Shown in pieces: positions 7,980 through 15,425 of a stretch of DNA of 64,000 nucleotides (positions within the stretch are counted from its first letter, which is position 1; the number at the start of each line of letters is the position of its first letter). Where the stretch lies: contig MPOS01000042.1 of assembly GCA_001896555.1 (NCBI GenBank), positions 1 through 64,000 on the forward strand, given 5' to 3'. Position numbers and translations under genes: made by a program. The notes under the pieces were generated by a model, which had not been told where the DNA came from, ran no database searches, and worked only from the letters and a program-made list of their open reading frames with translations. The stretch comes from Candidatus Phosphitivorax anaerolimi. GTDB taxonomy: Bacteria > Desulfobacterota > Desulfomonilia > UBA1062.

Positions 7980-8225
7980 ATGAGTGACAGGATCTTTATC
8001 TACGGCACCGATACCTGACCCTATGTCCGGCAGGCCAGGTCGGTCTATGGAGACAGGGCGATCTACGTGAATGTGGACCAGGATCCGGAGAGGCTCAAGG
8101 AGATGCTCGCATACTCCGGGGGGAACATGCAGGTTCCAGTTATCGTGGAGGGAGAAAAGGTCAGGATCGGGTTTGCCGGCAACGCAACTCTCCCGAAGGA
8201 ACTCCCGCTCTTCGGACGGACATGA
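7980..8225 (+). CDS. Glutaredoxin-like selenoprotein (Uxx type, TGA at codon 13)
   Basis: This 81-residue product starts at ATG 7980 (AAGGA nine bases upstream). It reads YGTDT, TGA (8016-8018), then PYVRQAR. The TGA falls at the catalytic Cys of the glutaredoxin CPYC site, giving U-P-Y-V with no resolving Cys. The rest is a normal short glutaredoxin: an IYVNVDQDPE strand, the cis-Pro MQVPVIVEGEKVRIGFAG, and a short tail. As I recall, NCBI annotates such proteins as Uxx-star family glutaredoxin-like (seleno)proteins. A hairpin with a GGTC-containing loop follows the TGA. It lies 62 bases after the DUF1573 gene, suggesting co-transcription. Cytoplasmic; the substrate is unknown, and a selenol nucleophile acting on arsenic-thiol adducts or hydroperoxides is speculation. 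Confidence 0.82.
8019..8058 (+). promoter_or_regulatory. Candidate bacterial SECIS hairpin after the glutaredoxin TGA
   Basis: Just after TGA 8016-8018, an outer stem CCCT/GTC (8019-8027) can pair with GAC/AGGG (8052-8058). An inner stem GGCC (8033-8036) pairs with GGTC (8042-8045, one G-U), presenting a five-base loop AGGTC. The loop starts 18 bases after the TGA and has G at position two, meeting the known bacterial SECIS rule. Folding was done by eye. Confidence 0.55.
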
Positions 8226-8306
8226 CCGGTTGACAGAGCCCCTCGTCGAGGGGCAGGAACAAAAAGCGGCAAGTAAGGAGCATCAAGCGGCAGGCATTGT
8301 CTGCGC

Positions 8307-8360
8307 TTGAAAACGCAAGGATGGTTCGGTACTATATATTTCGATATGTTGCTAAATATA
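8307..8360 (+). promoter_or_regulatory. Promoter and operator of the second arsR
   Basis: TTGAAA (8307-8312) and TACTAT (8330-8335) are spaced by 17 bases. Directly downstream is a perfect 7-bp inverted repeat, TATATTT (8335-8341) and AAATATA (8354-8360), with 12 bases between. The site touches the -10 and lies 20 bases before the arsR start, as expected for an ArsR/SmtB operator. Its sequence differs from the first operator, so the two regulators may have separate targets. Confidence 0.65.
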
Positions 8361-8379
8361 ACAATCAGGGGGCGCTCTC

Positions 8380-8751
8380 ATGAACACGACACTCAATGTA
8401 ACAAAGGCCCTTTCGGACGGCAACCGCCTGCGTGCGGTCGCGGCGCTCATGGAGCACGACGAGCTCTGCGTATGCCAGATCACCGAGATGCTCGGGCTGG
8501 CCCCGGCCACGGTCTCGCGGCACATGAGCGTGCTCCAGAACGCGCGCCTGGTGGAATCCCGCAAAGACGGGCGATGGGTGCACTACCGCCTTTCCGGATC
8601 GTTTCCCATTCTTGTGAAACACTGGCTCGTTCAGGAGTTTTCGCAGGCTGACGTGATCGCGGAAGACCGCTTGAAGCTCGATGCCGTCATCTCAGCCGAC
8701 CGGGAGGACCTGTGCAGGTCACAGAGAATGAAGAAATCCCACGGCGGGTAA
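8380..8751 (+). CDS. arsR: ArsR-family arsenite-responsive repressor
   Basis: This 123-residue winged-helix protein is the likely repressor of the following ACR3 pump. It shows ALSDGNRLRAVAALMEHDELC, then ELCVCQITEMLG, the classical ELCVC As(III) site, and the recognition helix PATVSRHMSVLQNARLVESR. The beta-wing RKDGRWVHYRL follows, and length is normal. It is only distantly related to the arsR at 899. It starts 20 bases after a perfect inverted repeat overlapping its promoter. Together with the acr3 gene 38 bases downstream it forms a second regulatory unit within the island. Confidence 0.93.
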   Translation: MNTTLNVTKALSDGNRLRAVAALMEHDELCVCQITEMLGLAPATVSRHMSVLQNARLVESRKDGRWVHYRLSGSFPILVKHWLVQEFSQADVIAEDRLKLDAVISADREDLCRSQRMKKSHGG

Positions 8752-8789
8752 GGCGGTCGAACACGTGCTGAGCTGAACAGGAGACGCAT

Positions 8790-9989
8790 ATGGGTAATGA
8801 GGCGCACCAGTACGGCGACCGGAGAATGAAGAGCGTGTTCGAACGGTACCTGACTCTGTGGGTGGGGCTGTGCATCATCGGAGGCATCATCCTGGGAAAG
8901 ATCGCCCCCGGGCTGGCGAAAGAGCTCGACAGCATGTCCATCTTCGTGGGCGAGGCCCCGGTGGTGTCGATCCCGATCGCCATCGCGCTCTTTCTCATGA
9001 TGTATCCCATCATGGTCAAGATCGACTTCGGCTCGGTCATCCGGGCGGGCAGGAGCGGCAAGCCGGTCCTGCTGACGCTGTTCATCAACTGGGCGATCAA
9101 GCCGTTCACCATGTATGCCATCGCCATGCTGTTCCTGGGGGTTCTGTTCCGGGGCTTTATCGGGCCTGAGGCCACGGACCTCGTCAGGATGCCCTTCGGG
9201 CTGGACCTGCCGGTCGGGGCTGCGCACGGGGCCGGGGTGGTGGTGCTCAGCGAGGGCGTCAAGATGCTCGAGATCCCCCTGTGGAGGAGCTACTTCGCCG
9301 GGTGCGTGCTGCTGGGCATCGCCCCGTGCACGGCCATGGTGCTCGTCTGGGGGTATCTGGCCCGCGGCAACGACGGCCTGACACTGGTGATGGTGGCCAT
9401 CAACTCGCTCACCATGCTCGTGCTTTATGGCCTGCTGGGCGGCTTCCTGCTCGGCGTGGGCAGGCTCCCTGTTCCCTGGCAGGCCCTGGCTCTCTCCATC
9501 GGCATCTATGTTGCCCTTCCGCTGGTGCTGGGGTATTTCTCCCGGAAATGGATCATCGCCACCAAAGGTCTCCTGTGGTTCGAGGAAAAGTTTCTGCACG
9601 TGCTCACCCCGATCACGATCATCGCGCTTTTGGCCACCCTGGTCCTGCTGTTTTCATTTAAGGGCGACGTGATCGTCGCGAACCCGCTGACGATCCTGTG
9701 GATCGCGATCCCGCTCTTCATCCAGACCAATCTGATTTTCTGGTTCGGGTATTTCCTGGCAAAGCTGCTCAGGCTCTCTTATGCCGACGCAGCGCCTGCT
9801 GCCATGATCGGGGCGTCGAACCATTTCGAGGTGGCGATCGCGACCTCGACCATGATCTTCGGCCTGTCGTCGGGCGCGGCCCTGGCGACCGTGGTGGGCG
9901 TGCTCATCGAGGTCCCGGTCATGCTCATGCTGGTGAACATCTGCCTGCGGACCCGAGGCTGGTTTGAGCCAAAGGCGGGAAGCGCGTAA
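8790..9989 (+). CDS. acr3: ACR3-family arsenite efflux transporter
   Basis: This 399-residue, ten-helix inner-membrane protein exports arsenite driven by the membrane potential. Family marks are [16 protein letters not shown] (about residues 172-187, with the Cys essential in ACR3 proteins), [11 protein letters not shown] near 95, and the conserved [19 protein letters not shown] near residue 340. Length fits ACR3 rather than the unrelated ArsB family. The first annotated ATG (MGNEAHQYG) is preceded by [18 protein letters not shown] begins 12 residues later and is a possible alternative start. It follows arsR closely and precedes a universal stress protein by 23 bases. Confidence 0.94.
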   Translation: MGNEAHQYGDRRMKSVFERYLTLWVGLCIIGGIILGKIAPGLAKELDSMSIFVGEAPVVSIPIAIALFLMMYPIMVKIDFGSVIRAGRSGKPVLLTLFINWAIKPFTMYAIAMLFLGVLFRGFIGPEATDLVRMPFGLDLPVGAAHGAGVVVLSEGVKMLEIPLWRSYFAGCVLLGIAPCTAMVLVWGYLARGNDGLTLVMVAINSLTMLVLYGLLGGFLLGVGRLPVPWQALALSIGIYVALPLVLGYFSRKWIIATKGLLWFEEKFLHVLTPITIIALLATLVLLFSFKGDVIVANPLTILWIAIPLFIQTNLIFWFGYFLAKLLRLSYADAAPAAMIGASNHFEVAIATSTMIFGLSSGAALATVVGVLIEVPVMLMLVNICLRTRGWFEPKAGSA

Positions 9990-10012
9990 TTCAACAGTAA
10001 GGAGTACAAGCC

Positions 10013-10885
10013 ATGTTCTCGAAGATTCTGGCGGCAACCGACCTGGCCGATGCGTCCGATGCGGTGATCTGCACACTTGGCGTCTGGAAGGGCCTGGGCA
10101 CACGCGAGGCGGTGCTGGTCCACTGCTTCAATATCCGCGATGTGGGCACGCTCGGCAACGAGATCATAGAGCTCTCCAGGCCCCTGTTCGAAAAGCAGAA
10201 AAAGACGCTCGAAGGTTTGGGCTTCAAGACAGAGGGCATGATGGTCCTGGGCCTGCCGCACATCGAGATAAACCGCATCGCCGAAGAAAAGAACTGTTCC
10301 ATGATCGTGGTCGGATCGCAGAGCCGGACCCTGGCGGGCGAGCTGCTGCTGGGCAGAACCGCGTCATCGGTGATGCACAGCGCAACCAGGCCGGTTCTGA
10401 TCCTGTATCTGAAGATGAGGTGCGAAGAGGGTCGGACCGTATGCGTGGAGACCGAGTGCAGGCCGCTCGATCACGTGCTCTTTCCCACCGATTTTTCGGA
10501 CAATGCCGAGCTCGCCTTCGACTACGTGAAGGAGATCGGCAGATCCGGGGCGCGGACGATCACCCTGTTCCATGTGCAGGACAGGGCGAAGATCTCCCCG
10601 CATCTGCAAAACCGTCTCGAAGAGTTCAACCGGATCGACACCGGGCGGATGGAGCGGCTCAAGACAGAGCTCGAAGAAGCAGGGGTGCGCGATGTAAGGA
10701 TAGAGCTGGCCTATGGCTCGCCCAAGCAGGAGATCCTCTCCCGGCTCAAACGCGGCTACATCTCGCTCACGGTCATGGGCAGCCAGGGCAGAGGCTATAT
10801 CGGAGAGATCTTTCTCGGAAGCGTGAGCCACTCCGTGTCGAGACGAACCGAGGTCCCGCTGCTCCTGGTGCCGGCAAGGACCTGA
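10013..10885 (+). CDS. Tandem universal stress protein (two UspA domains)
   Basis: This 290-residue cytoplasmic protein has two UspA folds in a row. The first starts MFSKILAATDLADAS and ends with the ATP-binding pattern VVGSQSRTLAGELLLGRTAS near residue 102. The second starts HVLFPTDFSDNAELAFDYV near 158 and ends with VMGSQGRGYIGEIFLGSVSH near 256. Both glycine-rich loops are intact, so nucleotide binding is likely at both. An AAGGAG SD precedes the start. Usp genes frequently accompany ACR3 pumps in anaerobes; its role here is probably stress tolerance during arsenic exposure, but there is no direct evidence. Confidence 0.9.
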   Translation: MFSKILAATDLADASDAVICTLGVWKGLGTREAVLVHCFNIRDVGTLGNEIIELSRPLFEKQKKTLEGLGFKTEGMMVLGLPHIEINRIAEEKNCSMIVVGSQSRTLAGELLLGRTASSVMHSATRPVLILYLKMRCEEGRTVCVETECRPLDHVLFPTDFSDNAELAFDYVKEIGRSGARTITLFHVQDRAKISPHLQNRLEEFNRIDTGRMERLKTELEEAGVRDVRIELAYGSPKQEILSRLKRGYISLTVMGSQGRGYIGEIFLGSVSHSVSRRTEVPLLLVPART

Positions 10886-10959
10886 CAACCGTGCATGTCT
10901 CCTGCTGTCGCGATCGTGGCTTGATTATTTCCTCACACACTGAGAAAGGGGGTTTTCAG

Positions 10960-12072
10960 ATGTTCGGAATAAATAGTTTCATCGCTGCCGGCAAATTCTT
11001 TCTGATCATTGCCGGGGAGCTCGTGATCATCTTTCTGGCTGTTTCTTTTCTCATCGGGGTGCTGATGGAGTATCTGCCGCCCTCGCGCGTACGGGAGTAT
11101 CTGTCGGGCAAGCTCACCCTGATGCAGTATATCCTGGGCTCGGGCCTCGGCGCCCTCACCCCATTCTGCTCCTGTTCCACGGTCCCCATAACGGTCGGAC
11201 TGCTCCGGGGAGGCGTGCCTTTCGGACCCACCATGGCGTTTCTCTTTTCCTCGCCGGTTCTCAACCCGGTGATTATTGCGCTTCTGCTCACGCTGTTCGG
11301 TCTGAAGATCACTGCAGTGTATGCCGCTGTCACTTTCCTCGGCTCCATGACTGCAGCGGCCCTGCTGTCGCGGCTCGGCATGGAACGGCAGGTCAAGCCC
11401 CTGGGAAGCATTCAGACAGCCTGCTGCAGCACAGAGGCCGGGGGCAGGAACGATCTCCTCAAGATCATGCCCTCCGCTGGATGCTGCGCTCCGTCGGGCG
11501 AGCAGCCAGCCCTGATCACCCTGCCGAGTCACCAGTCGTCCGGCGCCTGCTGCTCCTGTGAGCCCGAAATCGCGGGCTTGAAAACCGCGCAGTCATCGTG
11601 CTGCACTGCGGATTTCAGCGCAGACAGAGGTTCTGTGAAATCAACGCAAGTATCTTTCAGAGAAAAGATGAAAAACGCTTTATCGTCCGCGATCGACACG
11701 TTCAAGGGCGTATTCTGGTATCTGCTGCTCGGGGCGGGCATCGGCGCCTTCATCTATGGCTTCTTTCCGAAGGACCTGGTCGTCCGGCTGGCAGGGCCGG
11801 GCAATCCCTGGGCCATCCCCATTGCCGCCATTGCAGGCATCCCCATGTACATCAGGGCCGAGACCATCATCCCCATAAGCGCCGCACTGGTGGGGAAGGG
11901 CATGGGATCGGGCACGGTGCTCGCGCTCATCATATGCGGGGCCGGGGCGAGCATCCCCGAGATGATCATCCTGGGCTCCATGTTCAGGAAAAGGCTTTTA
12001 ATCGCATTCATGATCAATGTGTTTCTGATCGCGGTCATTGCCGGGTACGCCGTGGACCTCTTCCTGTACTGA
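10960..12072 (+). CDS. COG0701 permease with Cys-rich central loop
   Basis: This 370-residue membrane protein is a second COG0701 permease, different from that at 1270. The first half has TPFCSCSTVPITVGLLRGGV near residues 67-85 and FSSPVLNPVIIALLL. The second half has AIPIAAIAGIPMYIRAE near 290 and GKGMGSGTVLALIICGAG near 315. Between the halves lies a long hydrophilic loop (about residues 140-245) with four Cys-Cys pairs near 155, 174, 196 and 213, one reading CCSC. Such a loop could bind soft metal or metalloid ions. The chosen ATG follows GAAAGGGGG; the open frame upstream overlaps the Usp gene in another frame and is not real. Related permeases in arsenic loci are often annotated as arsenic efflux permeases; the true substrate is unknown. 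Confidence 0.85.
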   Translation: MFGINSFIAAGKFFLIIAGELVIIFLAVSFLIGVLMEYLPPSRVREYLSGKLTLMQYILGSGLGALTPFCSCSTVPITVGLLRGGVPFGPTMAFLFSSPVLNPVIIALLLTLFGLKITAVYAAVTFLGSMTAAALLSRLGMERQVKPLGSIQTACCSTEAGGRNDLLKIMPSAGCCAPSGEQPALITLPSHQSSGACCSCEPEIAGLKTAQSSCCTADFSADRGSVKSTQVSFREKMKNALSSAIDTFKGVFWYLLLGAGIGAFIYGFFPKDLVVRLAGPGNPWAIPIAAIAGIPMYIRAETIIPISAALVGKGMGSGTVLALIICGAGASIPEMIILGSMFRKRLLIAFMINVFLIAVIAGYAVDLFLY

Positions 12073-12152
12073 TCGAAGGGAGAGAATGCATGCCGGTAGC
12101 GGGTGCACTTCCGGGGGTGTGTTGCAGGGCCGGATTAGAACGTGGAGATGTT

Positions 12153-13517
12153 ATGAAAAGACTACTGATCATCGGCGGCAGCGATGCCGGCGTCAGCGCG
12201 GGCCTGAGGGCCCGGGAGATCGATCCGCGCCTCGAGGTCACCATGGTCGTCGCCGATAAGTTCCCCAACTTCAGTATCTGCGGTCTCCCCTTTTACATCA
12301 GCGGCGAGACGCCCGACTGGCGCATGCTGGCGCACCGGAGCGTCTCGGAGATCGAGCAGACCGGCATCCGGCTCCTGCTCGGGCACCGGGCCGAAGCGAT
12401 CGACCCGGACCGGCGGATCGTCCTGGTGACCTCACCGGAGGGACGCGCGGTTTCGCTCGGCTATGACGAACTCGTCATCGGAACGGGCGCAATGTCCGTA
12501 AGGCCGGATATCCAGGGCATTGACCAGCCCGGGGTGTTTTTTCTCCGGTGGGTCGAAGACAGCATCGCGCTGAAGACCTTTCTGGAGGAAAACAGGCCCG
12601 TGCATGCGGCGATCATCGGCGGCGGGTATATCGGCCTGGAGATGGCCGATGCCTTCACGCGCCGGGGCATGCGCGTGACCGTGGTCGAGTATGCGGACAC
12701 CATCCTCACCACGGTCGATCCCGAGCTGGGGGTTCAGGTGCGCGAGGGCCTGGAGCGCCACAGCGTGCAGGTGGCGACCGGGATGCCGGTGAGGGCGGTT
12801 GAGCCCATCGGAGAACGCCTGAGGGTGATCGGCGATCAGGGCTTCTCCCTGGATGCCGACCTGGTGCTCGTGGCGGCCGGGGCAAGGCCGAACACGGGCC
12901 TGGCGGCTTTGGCCGGTGTCGAGATCGGTGAATTCGGGGCCATCAGGGTGAACAGGAGGATGCAGACCGGCGTGCCGCATGTCTTTGCGGCCGGCGACTG
13001 CGTGCAGACATGGCACCGCGTGCTCGGACAATACCAATACCTGCCGCTGGGAACCACCGCGCACAAGCAGGGATATACCGCAGGCGAGAACGCTGCCGGC
13101 GGTGACGCGGTGTTCCCGGGCTCGCTCGGCACCCAGGCGGTGAAGATCTTCGACCTGGTTGCCGCGCGGACCGGATTGCGCGACTCAGAGGCAAAAGCCG
13201 CCGGGTTTGCTCCCCTGAGCATCGGATATGCCGCATGGGACCACAAGGCGTACTACCCCGGCGCAGGACGGCTCAACATCCGGATCACGGGCGACCGGGA
13301 GACCGGGCGACTGCTCGGCGCCCAGATCCTCGGCCCGTACGGCAGCGAGATATCCAAGAGAATCGATGTCCTGGCCGCCGCGCTGTATCATGAAATGCCC
13401 GTTGACGGGATAAGCGGCCTCGATCTTTCCTACGCCCCGCCCCTGAGCGGCCCGTGGGATCCGGTGCAGGCCGCTGCGCAGGAGTGGTCGAGGGTGCGGT
13501 ATCGGGATATCCCCTGA
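12153..13517 (+). CDS. FAD-dependent pyridine nucleotide-disulfide oxidoreductase (CoA-disulfide reductase/Nox-like)
   Basis: This 454-residue flavoprotein belongs to the CoA-disulfide reductase/NADH oxidase branch. FAD-binding GGSDAGVSAGLRARE lies at residues 8-22 (a G-G-S variant of GxGxxG). The single redox Cys is in FSICGLPFYISG near 44. The NAD(P)H-binding IIGGGYIGLEMADAF lies near residue 155, the second FAD motif VFAAGDCVQTWH near 277, and a C-terminal dimerisation domain closes the protein. The one-Cys active site is typical of enzymes reducing CoA or low-molecular-weight disulfides or persulfides. The ATG at 12153 sits directly before the Rossmann strand with GGAG upstream; an in-frame ATG at 12090 is possible. 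It closes the arsenic island and may recycle thiols. Confidence 0.86.
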   Translation: MKRLLIIGGSDAGVSAGLRAREIDPRLEVTMVVADKFPNFSICGLPFYISGETPDWRMLAHRSVSEIEQTGIRLLLGHRAEAIDPDRRIVLVTSPEGRAVSLGYDELVIGTGAMSVRPDIQGIDQPGVFFLRWVEDSIALKTFLEENRPVHAAIIGGGYIGLEMADAFTRRGMRVTVVEYADTILTTVDPELGVQVREGLERHSVQVATGMPVRAVEPIGERLRVIGDQGFSLDADLVLVAAGARPNTGLAALAGVEIGEFGAIRVNRRMQTGVPHVFAAGDCVQTWHRVLGQYQYLPLGTTAHKQGYTAGENAAGGDAVFPGSLGTQAVKIFDLVAARTGLRDSEAKAAGFAPLSIGYAAWDHKAYYPGAGRLNIRITGDRETGRLLGAQILGPYGSEISKRIDVLAAALYHEMPVDGISGLDLSYAPPLSGPWDPVQAAAQEWSRVRYRDIP

Positions 13518-13769
13518 TATTCCCTCAATTTCTCTGATGGCTCGATTCACCGCAGATCGCCCCGGAAGGCCTGATCAATGGCATGTACCTGAAGCGGCAG
13601 GACCTGTGATCTCCTTGAGGCTGACGCGTGGAAGGGGTGTACGTGAAATCTTGTACGGCAAGGGCTGAAGAATTTTATCTGGCGGAGCCGCCCGGGTTCG
13701 GATATATGATGGACATGTGAAGGCTGCAGTCGTATCAGGGTTTTTCACCATGAATCGGAGTTTTTCGCC

Positions 13770-14537
13770 ATGAAGAAGAAGGCGCGTACGTGTTTCTGGG
13801 CCGTGATGCTGATGATCCTCTTCGGCATTGACGGATGGGCCGAGGCCCGCGCAGCAGACGATCAGGTATTCGTCCTGTGCTACCATTCATTCCACGGCAA
13901 CGGGCGGTTCGACTACGATGTCTCTCTAAAGGAGCTCGGTTCGCAGATGGACGAGCTCGCGGGCAAGGGATTCCGCTTCGTGACCTACGCAGATCTGCGC
14001 GAGGGGACGATCACGGGCAGGAAGAACGTGCTCGTCGTCGTGGACGACGGCAACCAGAGCGTGTACCAGGCCTATCGCCAGGTGTTCGAGCCGCGGGGCA
14101 TCAGGCCTGTCCTGGGCATCTACCCGAACATCATCGGCAAAAAATCCTATGCGCTGACCTGGGATCAGCTCAAAGAGCTCTCCCGGGCCGGCTGCGACAT
14201 CGCCGGTCACGGTTACTATCACCTGCTCCTGAGCCGGAAGTTTTACGAAGAGGACAGCAAGGCCTTTGTCAAGGAAATCAGGCTCTCGAAGAAGACCCTG
14301 GAAGAGAGGCTGGGCGTGGAGGTGACCTCGTTCGTCTATCCGAGCGGCGTCCGCTCGGACATTGCCAAGAGACTGCTCAAGGAGGAGGGCTACGAGTGCG
14401 CATTCACCATCCGGTGGGGCCGGGTTCTCGCTCCCCTGGGCTCGAATCAGGACCCCTACGAGCTCCCCCGCTATATGATCCTGAACAGCAACTGGCCCAT
14501 GATATCGGGCGCCCTGTTCAAGGCCGCCGCAGAGTAG
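13770..14537 (+). CDS. Polysaccharide deacetylase-family secreted protein
   Basis: This 255-residue protein has an N-terminal signal peptide (hydrophobic residues about 9-22, cleavage near ARA) and a NodB-type deacetylase domain. Motif 1 is VVVDDGNQS (usual TFDDG), near residue 92. Motif 2 is GHGYYH near 150, giving the HxxxH metal pair. VLCYHSF near 34 and FVYPSG near 190 match further NodB motifs. It could act on peptidoglycan or surface polysaccharide in the periplasm. The gene stands alone between the arsenic island and the signalling genes. The 250-base gap before it (13518-13769) shows no other gene. Confidence 0.85.
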   Translation: MKKKARTCFWAVMLMILFGIDGWAEARAADDQVFVLCYHSFHGNGRFDYDVSLKELGSQMDELAGKGFRFVTYADLREGTITGRKNVLVVVDDGNQSVYQAYRQVFEPRGIRPVLGIYPNIIGKKSYALTWDQLKELSRAGCDIAGHGYYHLLLSRKFYEEDSKAFVKEIRLSKKTLEERLGVEVTSFVYPSGVRSDIAKRLLKEEGYECAFTIRWGRVLAPLGSNQDPYELPRYMILNSNWPMISGALFKAAAE

Positions 14538-14642
14538 CGTTTCTCCGGCGCCCTGCAACAGTTCGGCCGGGTAAGGACTCACCCGGATGGAAACAGGACG
14601 TCCGCGGGAGCGCACAGGAGAAATATTTTTCCACTTTGCCCC

Positions 14643-14673
14643 TTGATTTGCCGAATCCCGTCCATACTACAAT
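14643..14673 (+). promoter_or_regulatory. Predicted promoter of the first PilZ gene
   Basis: TTGATT (14643-14648) and TACAAT (14668-14673) lie 19 bases apart, about 75 bases before the PilZ start. The spacing is longer than the ideal 17 but the same as that of the promoter before the second PilZ gene at 18787. Confidence 0.5.
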
Positions 14674-14748
14674 CCTATGTGTCTTAAGGAGACCGATCCG
14701 TGTATTCACAAAAGGGGCCACAGCATCGAGAGAAGATAGGAGCACATG

Positions 14749-15261
14749 ATGGGACAGATCAGCGAACACCGGACACATGCACGAAAGGACTGCAGGATTC
14801 CCCTTGAGGTGGAGTGCACGGCCCGCGGCAGGGTCTTTCCCTGCGAGGCAACGCTCTATAACGTATCCGAAGAGGGAATCTATCTGGAAACAGACCAGGA
14901 ACTCCGGCCGGGAGAACCGGTGCATATCCGTCTCATCCAGGAGGTGCCCAGGGTCCTGGAGTGTGCTCATCTCTACGACTCCAACGGCACGATCCGGTGG
15001 TCCAGACAGCGCAAGATCGGGAGACTCCGTCTCTATGGAGCAGGTGTCAGGTTTTATTTTCCACCCTCGCCCGGAGAAATGATCGAAGAAGGTCCGGGCA
15101 TCGTGTGTCAGTGCGATATGTGCGGTGAGACGATCAGCCTGTGGGACGCGCGTCGGCAGGGGCCCGTCTGGCTGTGCCGGGCTTGCCGGAGATGTCTCGA
15201 AAAATACCCGGAGACGATCTATCGGGTAACGGCACGGTATCTTATCGGGAATGTCCTGTGA
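14749..15261 (+). CDS. PilZ-domain protein with C-terminal Cys cluster
   Basis: This protein of about 170 residues starts with a PilZ domain, a c-di-GMP receptor module. The RxxxR ligand motif is in HARKDCRIPLEV near residue 10 and the second motif is YNVSEEGIYLET near 43, both intact. After about residue 105 comes a Cys-rich tail: CQCDMCGE and LCRACRRCLEKYP, which looks like a small zinc ribbon. Two ATG codons are adjacent (14746, 14749); AGGAG fits the second better. No enzyme domain is attached, so it probably acts as an adaptor, with an unknown partner. It precedes a PAS histidine kinase by 164 bases. Confidence 0.85.
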   Translation: MGQISEHRTHARKDCRIPLEVECTARGRVFPCEATLYNVSEEGIYLETDQELRPGEPVHIRLIQEVPRVLECAHLYDSNGTIRWSRQRKIGRLRLYGAGVRFYFPPSPGEMIEEGPGIVCQCDMCGETISLWDARRQGPVWLCRACRRCLEKYPETIYRVTARYLIGNVL

Positions 15262-15425
15262 CCGGCTCCTGAGCCTTTGTGAAAACTGCTTGTCGGCTGT
15301 CCGTGACCTTGCCGCGCCCAGCAGGAGGGTGTCACCCGCGCGGCATGGGTGAGATGGGCGGCTGAAAAGAAGCCGGGTTTGCGGAGCGCATATACGGGGA
15401 CAACCGGTTCACTCATGGCGGGACC

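Noticed and set aside
8071..8310. Plus-strand frame of 79 codons over the glutaredoxin gene
   Set aside because: It lies in another frame than the clear glutaredoxin sequence and has Arg/Ser-rich shadow composition.
8631..9599. Minus-strand frame of 322 codons opposite acr3
   Set aside because: Shadow of the ACR3 gene, dominated by His, Asp, Gln and Pro.
9964..10959. N-terminal extension of the second permease
   Set aside because: This stretch overlaps the universal stress protein gene in another frame; the permease starts at 10960 after GAAAGGGGG.
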